A stretch of 64,000 nucleotides of DNA from contig UQKM01000012.1 of the NCBI GenBank assembly GCA_900541685.1, positions 9,240 to 73,239 on the forward strand, given 5' to 3'. The notes under the pieces were generated by a model that saw only the letters and a list, made by a program, of their open reading frames with translations, did not search any database and was not told the DNA's origin. The position numbers and the translations under genes were made by a program. Below, piece by piece: positions 8,701 to 15,517 of the stretch; within the stretch, counting starts at the first letter, position 1, and every line of letters begins with the position of its first letter. Source of the stretch: an uncultured Collinsella sp. (GTDB taxonomy: Bacteria > Actinomycetota > Coriobacteriia > Coriobacteriales > Coriobacteriaceae).

Positions 8701-8823
8701 CTAAGTGAGTAGACTTTTTGCGATATCGCGAGCACATGGCTTTTGCGCAAGGGCTCTACCTGCGGTTTTAGTTTTCGCTATGCGGGTTGTGCTTGGCTAT
8801 TGCTAAATAGTCTACTCACTTAG
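8701..8823. repeat. Long-range 15-bp inverted repeat in the helicase upstream region
   Basis: CTAAGTGAGTAGACT (8701-8715) and AGTCTACTCACTTAG (8809-8823) are perfect reverse complements separated by 93 bases. After one mismatch a few more bases can pair. The 311-base gap 8578-8888 contains no credible gene; this element is its only clear structure. It could be a structured small RNA, a small palindromic mobile element or a regulatory site. Confidence 0.8.
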
Positions 8824-8888
8824 GTTTGAGGACCGTTCGCTGGCGCTTATTTGCGCTTGTTTGCCGATGCCGCGACCATCAGAAGCCC

Positions 8889-9728
8889 CTAGGACTCCTG
8901 CGGTAAGCGCTTCTTGCCCTTGCGGGCGCGGTTTCTAAAGTTCTCGACGGCTTCTTCCATGCCCAGAGGCACATAGGTGAGCTCATCGAGGTTATCGGGC
9001 AGGTAGCAGGCAAGACTTTGCTCCTGCATGTGACCCGCCGTGAGCACATCGTCACTGGGATGTGCGCCGGGTGTGGCGCAAATGCCATAGACGACGGCAC
9101 CCATCTCGCGCGTGCGGCGCTCGTATTCGGTCTCGGGGTGCTCGGGATGGTCGCGGCGGACGTCGTCGCTTACCCAAAGCGTGTCGTAGCCTGCCGCAGC
9201 AAACTGCCCCAAGGCGTAGTCGCGCAATGGCTTACTGTCGGTTCGCAGTGTGACGGTGGCACCGGCTGAAAAGAGCGGACGGTACAGCATTAGGTGGTCG
9301 ACATGGACGAGTCGCTTTTTGGCGTACTTGGCCTTGGGCTGCGGCGTGGGAAAGTTGATGGTGATGGCATCGAGCTCGCCTGCGGCAAATAGCTGCGACA
9401 GCGATGCGGCACCTCGGGGCAGGACGAGTGCGTTGGACAGCCCCTGCTCGCAGATTTTCTGTGCGGCATAGGCGATGCAGATGGGCTCCTGGTCCATACC
9501 GATAAAGAGCGTGTCGGGCTCGTGGGCCGCGCGCTCTACAAGGTACGTTCCCTTGCCACAGCCAAGGTCCAGGTGAAGGTGTTCGAAAGGCTTGCTGCCT
9601 GCGGGCGCACAGGCCTTGCGCCAATCTCCGGCATAGGCCTCGGGGCTCGTCTCAATCGAATCGGCGTAGCGTTCCAGACGCTCCTCGAGCACAAAGTTCT
9701 TAGGCGTGCGAACGTGGACGGCTCCCAT
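8889..9728 (-). CDS. trmB: tRNA (guanine-N7-)-methyltransferase
   Basis: Methylates guanine 46 of tRNA using S-adenosylmethionine. 279 residues. The SAM-binding motif LDLGCGKGTYL lies at about 53-63, the family motif INFPTPQPK at about 124-132 (the usual form is FPDPWPK) and TEYERR, the TxYExR signature, near 203. The C-terminal 60 residues extend past the usual family length and end in a basic KGKKR tail. Start at 9728 has AAGGAG 6 bases upstream. A 7-bp inverted repeat lies in its leader. It is followed on the same strand by the 311-base gap before the helicase gene, so co-transcription is uncertain. Confidence 0.93.
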   Translation of the reverse strand: MGAVHVRTPKNFVLEERLERYADSIETSPEAYAGDWRKACAPAGSKPFEHLHLDLGCGKGTYLVERAAHEPDTLFIGMDQEPICIAYAAQKICEQGLSNALVLPRGAASLSQLFAAGELDAITINFPTPQPKAKYAKKRLVHVDHLMLYRPLFSAGATVTLRTDSKPLRDYALGQFAAAGYDTLWVSDDVRRDHPEHPETEYERRTREMGAVVYGICATPGAHPSDDVLTAGHMQEQSLACYLPDNLDELTYVPLGMEEAVENFRNRARKGKKRLPQES

Positions 9729-9750
9729 GAGGCTCCTTGGTCATAAATAT

Positions 9751-9772
9751 GGAACGCATAGCTGCGCGTTCC
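9751..9772 (-). promoter_or_regulatory. Small inverted repeat in the trmB leader
   Basis: GGAACGC (9751-9757) and GCGTTCC (9766-9772) can form a 7-bp stem 23 bases before the trmB start. Role unknown. Confidence 0.3.
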
Positions 9773-9846
9773 GTCAATTGGTTGAAATAGGGTGGACATA
9801 GTTTGCCCGAAAGATGCGGTGCGTCCCGGCGGCGAGTCGCCGATAC

Positions 9847-10719
9847 CTACAGGCGCTTGAGAATCACATAGCGGTTGAGCTCGCCGCTGCGACCGTCGGC
9901 ATGGAAGCGTTCAAGCTCGCGCACGGGGACCTCGCCGCTCTTGTAGAACGTACGCACGCCGCGCACCAGGTCGGTGATCTGCTGATCGTCAAAGTGATGA
10001 CAATAGCGGTAGGCGTGGCGGTCGTTTTGCCAGCCAATGAGGTGGTCACCGGCTTCAAACTGCGCGGAATCGTAACCCTCAAACGGCGGGGTGAGCTCGG
10101 CGCGGGCCTCGGCGCGAACGGCTTTGCGCGCCATGCGCTCGTCGTTCATAAACTCCCAAAAGCTGATGGCGATGATGCCGCCTGGGCGCGTCTGGCGCAC
10201 CAGAGCGTCGAGCACGCGTACGCGGTACTCGCACGACGGCACGTGGTGCATAAATCCAAAGCAGACCGAGATGTCGGCGAGCGGGGCGTCGAAAAGCACG
10301 TCGGGTGTCTCGGCGGGGTTGAGCTTCATAAGGGCATCGAGCACGTCGAGTTCCTGGAAGTGCAGGTTGGGAATGCGCAGGGCGTGACCATGTGCATCGA
10401 TGGCCAGGTCTTGGCACGAGTCGACGCCATAGAACTCAAACGGGCAGCTGGCATCTGCCGAGGGATTTGCACCGTCGACGCCCTTGGCGGCAAGTGCGCC
10501 GCCGGCGGCAAAGTTCTCGAATCGCATATTGCCGCAGGCAAGGTCGAAGACGCGGACGGGATGCTCGATCGTGGCCACATCGAGCTGATCAAGCGCGATG
10601 TCCATGGTGCGCACCCAGCCGGGCCACGGGGCCTGGCGCGTATCGGAAAAGGAGGCGGAGTGCTCGCGATAGAACGTATTGTTGAGCTGGATGAGCGATG
10701 AGGCGAAATCGCGGTTCAC
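9847..10719 (-). CDS. Class I SAM-dependent methyltransferase
   Basis: 290 residues. The SAM-binding segment RVFDLACGNMRFENF, a second acidic segment EFYGVDSCQDL, and DVLFDAPLADISVCFGFMHH followed by RPGGIIAISFWEF show a Rossmann-fold class I methyltransferase. The substrate is not evident; the C-terminal HADGRSGELNRYVILKRL is not one I can link to a named family. The GTG at 10719 was chosen because GGAGGGAG lies 9 bases upstream; the frame is open to 10854 but that part would overlap the divergent promoter region. It lies upstream of trmB on the same strand, 118 bases away, so a tRNA-modification role is possible but unproven. Confidence 0.8.
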   Translation of the reverse strand: MNRDFASSLIQLNNTFYREHSASFSDTRQAPWPGWVRTMDIALDQLDVATIEHPVRVFDLACGNMRFENFAAGGALAAKGVDGANPSADASCPFEFYGVDSCQDLAIDAHGHALRIPNLHFQELDVLDALMKLNPAETPDVLFDAPLADISVCFGFMHHVPSCEYRVRVLDALVRQTRPGGIIAISFWEFMNDERMARKAVRAEARAELTPPFEGYDSAQFEAGDHLIGWQNDRHAYRYCHHFDDQQITDLVRGVRTFYKSGEVPVRELERFHADGRSGELNRYVILKRL

Positions 10720-10986
10720 GGCGCGGGACTCCCTCCGTTGGCGGTGCGGAATAAACAATACGACCATACTACCGTTAGCGCCGCAACGGGGACAACCGAG
10801 CCGTGGGTTATTGCTTTGTTTGGACACATTTCCGCAGCTCATATGTGCCCGCAACCGCCGGTTGTCAAAAATCTCACTAGAATAGGTGGCATGCTTTTGG
10901 CGGTGGCGGATAGATTTTTAACTGTGCAAGGCGCCTTAAGAACAAAAACGGTCCGGCTGCACGGCTGGCATCACATAGGAGGAACC

Positions 10987-11709
10987 ATGAATGTAGAAAC
11001 TGCGCAGCGGCTCGCCGACCTTCGTCGCAGCAAAGGTTTTAGCCAAGAAGGGCTGGCACGAAAGCTGGGACTGTCGCGCCAGGCGGTCAGTAAATGGGAA
11101 CGCGCGGAGAGCTCGCCCGATACCGAGAACCTGATCTCGCTCGCCAAACTCTATGGCGTGAGCCTGGACGAGCTGCTCAATCCGAGCGACGAGATTGAGG
11201 ACGATATCGAGTTTGAGAACGAGGACCGCGCCCGTCAGCGCGAGGCCGAGGCGGCAGAGCGCGCCCGCACCCACGAGGCGGCGGCACGCGCCACGGAGGC
11301 AGCTACGCAGGCGAGTGATGCTGCGGCCAAGGCGGCGCAGGCGGCGAGCTGGAGTGCACAGGCTGCCAATGCGGCGACGGCTCAGGTGACGGGTGCCGGT
11401 GCGAGCAGCGTGACTCCGGTGAAGGGCCCGTTTCAGTCGTTCCCGTATTGGGCCGTGTGCTGGCTGCTGTTCTTTTTACTGATGTTCCTGGTTGGTGCCA
11501 GCCCCTTTCCCGCACTGATCTTCTTTACGATTCCCATCTATCACTGGGTGGCGCGTGCGCTCGATGGCGATTGGGCGCGCGGGGATATTCAGGTTGGTAC
11601 GGCGCCGGCGGTCGCTAGGACTAAGGGGGAGGACGTTTCCACAGCGGTTGACGCTGACATGGCTACCGCGACCACCGCTGAGCCGATTGCCAAAGAGGGT
11701 GATGAATGA
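10987..11709 (+). CDS. XRE-family regulator with membrane-spanning C-terminus
   Basis: 240 residues. The first 70 residues are a Cro/C1-type helix-turn-helix (LARKLGLSRQAVSKWERAES). A long Ala/Glu/Arg-rich helix (about 75-140) leads to two membrane segments (about 155-190) and a cytoplasmic tail. A DNA-binding domain tethered to the membrane suggests envelope sensing. The start at 10987 is preceded by AGGAGG at ideal spacing; the frame is open further upstream without a site. The stop overlaps the start of the DUF4097 gene by 4 bases, so the two are translationally coupled. This pairing resembles the padR/DUF1700 operon at 48-50 kb in layout: a regulator followed by membrane genes. Confidence 0.88.
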   Translation: MNVETAQRLADLRRSKGFSQEGLARKLGLSRQAVSKWERAESSPDTENLISLAKLYGVSLDELLNPSDEIEDDIEFENEDRARQREAEAAERARTHEAAARATEAATQASDAAAKAAQAASWSAQAANAATAQVTGAGASSVTPVKGPFQSFPYWAVCWLLFFLLMFLVGASPFPALIFFTIPIYHWVARALDGDWARGDIQVGTAPAVARTKGEDVSTAVDADMATATTAEPIAKEGDE

Positions 11710-12605
11710 TGAAGCTCTCGCATGAGTCTAAGAGGCGCTTGGGCATTGGCATCGGAGCGTTTGTGCTTATCATTGGACTTGTCTTTGGCACTTCGCGGAC
11801 TTTGATTCATTTTGATGGACCGTGGGATTTCGACGATGTCGTATCCGGCTTGTTTGGTATGGCCGATGTGGTTGACGAGGACGATGTTTTGGATGACGGT
11901 ATTTACTCCGCTCAGTCTCAAAAGCTTTCGAGTGAAACCTTCGATGCCGACTCATTCCAGTCCCTTGACCTGGATGTGACGTCGGGCACGGTCGATATCA
12001 AGTGCGTTTCCGATGGACCGGTGCGTGTCATCGAGAGTGGTCGCGTTGCAAAAGGAGTAACTGCTTACGATGCTGCCACTCAAAATCTGGCCGAGATTAG
12101 GGGCTCTACGCTCAAGATTAACCAGTTCGACTGCGATGACGAGCGTGCGCTTGACCGTACGGTCACCATCGAGCTGCCGCGCGAGCTTGCCGATAACATG
12201 ATGGACATTTCGGCGAATGTGGGGTCGGGGGATCTGACGATCACGGACATTGCGTGCCACGACTTCGATTTGACGTTGGGCTCGGGAGACGTCGAGTTCG
12301 CGGGCACTGTAACCGACACCCTGAATGCCAAGGTCGGTTCTGGCGATGTGACGTTCGAGCTCTACCAGGCCCCCGCGAAGTCGATGGACGTATGCGTGGA
12401 CTCGGGCGATGTGGAGATAACGGTTCCGAACTCTACGGGCTTTAAGGCGAGCCTCACCGTGGGCAGCGGTGACTTCGAGAGCGATTTCCTTCCGCTTGGC
12501 TACGATGGCGAGACCATATTGAATCTTGAATTCGACAACGGTGATAAGTCAGCCACGTATCGTTTTAAGGTCGGTTCGGGCGACATGTCGTTTGATCCGG
12601 AGTGA
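11706..12605 (+). CDS. DUF4097-family membrane-anchored beta-helix protein
   Basis: 299 residues. One N-terminal membrane segment (about 12-30) is followed by an acidic linker and a repetitive beta-strand domain in which glycine-serine-glycine-aspartate turns recur (GSGDLTI, GSGDVEF, GSGDVTF, GSGDFES, GSGDMSF), typical of DUF4097. The repeat domain should face outside the cell. The molecular function of the family is unknown; members are commonly next to DUF1700 or HTH genes. It is encoded with the XRE-type membrane regulator through a 4-base ATGA overlap and is followed by a strong terminator. Confidence 0.88.
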   Translation: MMKLSHESKRRLGIGIGAFVLIIGLVFGTSRTLIHFDGPWDFDDVVSGLFGMADVVDEDDVLDDGIYSAQSQKLSSETFDADSFQSLDLDVTSGTVDIKCVSDGPVRVIESGRVAKGVTAYDAATQNLAEIRGSTLKINQFDCDDERALDRTVTIELPRELADNMMDISANVGSGDLTITDIACHDFDLTLGSGDVEFAGTVTDTLNAKVGSGDVTFELYQAPAKSMDVCVDSGDVEITVPNSTGFKASLTVGSGDFESDFLPLGYDGETILNLEFDNGDKSATYRFKVGSGDMSFDPE

Positions 12606-12651
12606 TATGCGGTTTTCGGAGATCGGTACATATAGGCACGCTCTTTGATGG

Positions 12652-12690
12652 AGGCGCCGGAGCCGTGATGGGCTCCGGCGCCTTTGCCTT
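12652..12690 (+). terminator. Rho-independent terminator after the DUF4097 gene
   Basis: AGGCGCCGGAGCC (12652-12664) pairs perfectly with GGCTCCGGCGCCT (12671-12683), a 13-bp stem, followed by TTGCCTTT. Confidence 0.85.
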
Positions 12691-12696
12691 TACAAT
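12691..12696 (+). promoter_or_regulatory. Candidate -10 box giving a leaderless transcript
   Basis: TACAAT ends 6 bases before the ATG at 12703, so the expected transcription start is at or next to the A of the start codon. No good -35 is visible 17 bases upstream. The start codon also lacks a usable Shine-Dalgarno site, which fits a leaderless message. Confidence 0.45.
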
Positions 12697-12702
12697 GGGG
12701 GC

Positions 12703-14610
12703 ATGGAACAGATTATCTTGAACATACTCGAGGCTCTGCGTCGCGGCGAGACCGTGGACGACAAAGTGCTCGTCAAACTGATACATGCCGAGGCGCGCCG
12801 TGAGGGTGCCGACAAACGCGATTTGGCCAAGCGCCGTCTGCTGCCGTTCTACCAGCGGGTTAAACGTGAGGAGCCGACTCGGTGGGCTGCCTGGAATGTT
12901 GATGCCGAGTTGGAGCGTCAACTGCTGCGGGTGTTGCGCATGAAGCCGCGCCGCACGGCTTCGGGCGTGGCGACTATTACCGTCATCACCAAGCCGTGGC
13001 CGTGCTCGGGCGATTGCCTGTTTTGCCCCAACGACCTGCGCATGCCCAAGAGCTATCTGCACGCTGAGCCGGCGTGTGCCCGTGCGGAGCAAAACTGCTT
13101 CGATCCGTATCTGCAGGTGAGTGCCCGTTTGACGGCGCTTTCGCAGATGGGTCATGCGACCGACAAGATAGAGCTTATCGTGCTCGGTGGCACCTGGAGT
13201 GACTATCCACAAGGGTATCAGGCATGGTTTATGTCGGAGCTTTTCCGTGCGCTCAATGACGATGCCGTCGCCGGCGTTGCGGCAAACCCCATGTTGGCGC
13301 GTCCGGGCATCAGTCGTGCCGAGGCGGGGCGCCTGCTCGATGACGCTCCCGCCGATGCCCTGCCGCCGGTGGTAACAGGGCGCCGCGGGCGCTATCGGGC
13401 TGCCGGCATTGCGACAGACGAGGCTGAGCTTGCTGCCGGCGTTGCCGACGAGCAGGAGCGTGTGGATGCTGCCGTGGGCGGCTATAACCGCGCAGTGCGT
13501 CGTCTGTACGGCCCCGGTACGCCGTGGGGCGAGGTCGCCGTGTGGCAGACAGCAACGATGGAAGAGCTCGAGCGGCAGCAACGAATCAACGAGACGGCGA
13601 AGCATCGCGTGGTGGGACTCGTTATCGAGACGCGCCCCGATGCCGTAACGCCGCAGGCCCTCACGCTCATCCGCCGCCTGGGCTGCACCAAGATCCAGAT
13701 GGGTATTCAGAGTCTCGACCAACATTTGCTCGATATCAACGAGCGCCGCATTTCGGTGGCGCAGATCGAGCGGGCGTTTTCGCTCGCGCGCCTGTTTGGC
13801 TTTAAGATCCACGCTCATTTTATGCTCAACTTGCTGGGCGCCACACCCGAGGGGGACAAGCGCGACTACGAGCGCTTTATGACCGAAGGGGCCTTTATGC
13901 CCGACGAGGTCAAAGTCTACCCGTGTGCGCTCATCGAGGGCTCGCGTCTGGTGGGCTGCTATGAGCGCGGCGAGTGGCGCCCCTATTCCGAGGAAGAGCT
14001 GCTCGATGTGTTGGCCGACGACATCGTGGTGACGCCGGCGTTCTGCCGTATCAGTCGCATGATCCGCGACTTTAGCTCCGATGACATCATGGTGGGCAAC
14101 AAGAAGCCCAACCTGCGTCAGCTCGTCGAAAACCGCTTGGCTGCTCGTGGGGAAGGCGCGACGGTGCGCGAGATTCGCTATCGCGAGATCAGCACGGCGG
14201 GTGCCGACTTGGATGAGCTGACCCTTGACGAGGAGGTGGCGTACGAGACGCCGGTGACGCACGAGCGCTTTTTGCAGTGGGTGACGCCGCAGGGCAAGAT
14301 CGCGGGTTTTTTGCGCCTGTCGCTGCCCGATCGTACTTTTGTTGCCACACATGCGGACGAGTTGCCGACGATGCCGGACGAGGCGATGATTCGCGAGGTA
14401 CACGTGTATGGCATGGCGGCGCGCGTGGGGGATCAAGGCCAGGCAGCCCAGCACCATGGATTGGGGCGTTTGCTCGTAGAGCGTGCGTGCGAGATTGCCC
14501 GGGATGCGGGTTATGCACGCATCAACGTGATCAGCGCGATTGGTACGCGCGAGTACTATCGCCATTTGGGTTTTTACGACCATGGACTCTATCTGCAAAA
14601 GGAGCTCTAA
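12703..14610 (+). CDS. Elp3-like tRNA uridine-34 modification enzyme (radical SAM plus GNAT)
   Basis: 635 residues, longer than typical bacterial Elp3 (about 450-550). A radical-SAM cluster motif C101-x3-C105-x2-C108 (PWPCSGDCLFCPND) is followed by the Elp3-type segment IELIVLGGTWSDYP and VIETRPD; the C-terminal 150 residues form a GNAT acetyltransferase (HHGLGRLLVERACEIA, GTREYYRHLGF). Elp3 proteins carry out carboxymethyl-type modification of wobble uridine using acetyl-CoA and SAM. The extra length comes mainly from an Ala/Arg-rich insert at about 190-290, between the first radical-SAM strand region and the rest. The start at 12703 has only GGGGG one base upstream, too close for normal initiation. 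The next gene starts directly after the stop. Confidence 0.88.
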   Translation: MEQIILNILEALRRGETVDDKVLVKLIHAEARREGADKRDLAKRRLLPFYQRVKREEPTRWAAWNVDAELERQLLRVLRMKPRRTASGVATITVITKPWPCSGDCLFCPNDLRMPKSYLHAEPACARAEQNCFDPYLQVSARLTALSQMGHATDKIELIVLGGTWSDYPQGYQAWFMSELFRALNDDAVAGVAANPMLARPGISRAEAGRLLDDAPADALPPVVTGRRGRYRAAGIATDEAELAAGVADEQERVDAAVGGYNRAVRRLYGPGTPWGEVAVWQTATMEELERQQRINETAKHRVVGLVIETRPDAVTPQALTLIRRLGCTKIQMGIQSLDQHLLDINERRISVAQIERAFSLARLFGFKIHAHFMLNLLGATPEGDKRDYERFMTEGAFMPDEVKVYPCALIEGSRLVGCYERGEWRPYSEEELLDVLADDIVVTPAFCRISRMIRDFSSDDIMVGNKKPNLRQLVENRLAARGEGATVREIRYREISTAGADLDELTLDEEVAYETPVTHERFLQWVTPQGKIAGFLRLSLPDRTFVATHADELPTMPDEAMIREVHVYGMAARVGDQGQAAQHHGLGRLLVERACEIARDAGYARINVISAIGTREYYRHLGFYDHGLYLQKEL

Positions 14611-15489
14611 ATGAACAAGCCGAGTGTTTCTGCTGGTGTCGTTGCCGGCGTTGCTCTGGGAGCCGCGGCGCTTGGTGCGGCCGCCGTCGCTGTTCGTGCT
14701 GCCTGTCTGCAGGTTGCGCGAACCCGCAATGGGTTGGCGCGTGTGAAACGCGTGCACGATGAGGGCGGCGATGAGATTCGCGTGTTGGTGCAAGGCGGCG
14801 TCTACCAAAGCGCAAGCTACGTTGGCGAGCGTTGGGCGGAGCCCGTCTTTGCGTACTATCGTGCGTTTGACGATGCGTTTGAGGCCGAGGATGCAATGCG
14901 TGACGCTTATGGTCACGGTATCGACCGTGTGCTTATGCTGGGCGGCGGCGGGTTTGCCTATCCCAAGTTTGCGCTGATGTCGCACGAGAGCTTGCGCATG
15001 GATGTCATTGAGTACGATGCCGAGATTACGCGCCTGGCGCGCCGTTGGTTCTACCTGGACGAGCTGGAACGCACGGTGGGCGATCGCTTGCGGGTGATTA
15101 CCGCCGAGGCTCGCTCGTATCTGGGTGTGACGAGCGTGGGCCATCGTCGCTACGACGTGGTCGTGAGCGATTGCTTTGGCGGTGCCGAGCCCGTGCGCGA
15201 GCTGGCGACCGTTGAGGCGCTGCGTCTGGCGCGGGGCAGCCTGAACCCCGGGGGTATCTACGTGGCCAATATCGTGAGCGCAAACGAGGGGAGCGATGTG
15301 ACGTTCCTTCGCGACTGCGCAGCCACGGCACTCGAGGTATTCGCCCACGCCTGGGTGGTCCCATGCGGCGATGCAGAGTTCGGCGGCGAGGAGAACTACC
15401 TACTCATCGCTAGCGACGGTGACTATGCCTTTGCCGAAGCCGTGCCCTTCGACACCGACTTCCTCGGCACCGTCCTTCACGACAAGTAA
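14611..15489 (+). CDS. Spermidine-synthase-like methyltransferase-fold protein with N-terminal membrane anchor
   Basis: 292 residues. An N-terminal Ala/Val/Gly-rich membrane segment (about 7-30) precedes a spermidine-synthase-type Rossmann domain: VLVQGGVYQSASY, RVLMLGGGGFAYPKF, DVIEYDAEITRLARRWF and YDVVVSDCFGG, then NPGGIYVANIV. The family includes aminopropyltransferases and many look-alikes of unknown activity; the polyamine-site residues cannot be confirmed by eye, so no activity is assigned. The start codon follows the stop of the Elp3-like gene with no gap, indicating translational coupling. The 28 bases to the convergent helicase hold no clear terminator. Confidence 0.8.
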   Translation: MNKPSVSAGVVAGVALGAAALGAAAVAVRAACLQVARTRNGLARVKRVHDEGGDEIRVLVQGGVYQSASYVGERWAEPVFAYYRAFDDAFEAEDAMRDAYGHGIDRVLMLGGGGFAYPKFALMSHESLRMDVIEYDAEITRLARRWFYLDELERTVGDRLRVITAEARSYLGVTSVGHRRYDVVVSDCFGGAEPVRELATVEALRLARGSLNPGGIYVANIVSANEGSDVTFLRDCAATALEVFAHAWVVPCGDAEFGGEENYLLIASDGDYAFAEAVPFDTDFLGTVLHDK

Positions 15490-15517
15490 GTCTCCCCGTC
15501 CCAAAAAAAGACTGGTC

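Noticed and set aside
12565..15348. A 927-codon open frame on the minus strand
   Set aside because: Antisense to the Elp3-like and spermidine-synthase-like genes; no recognisable domain.
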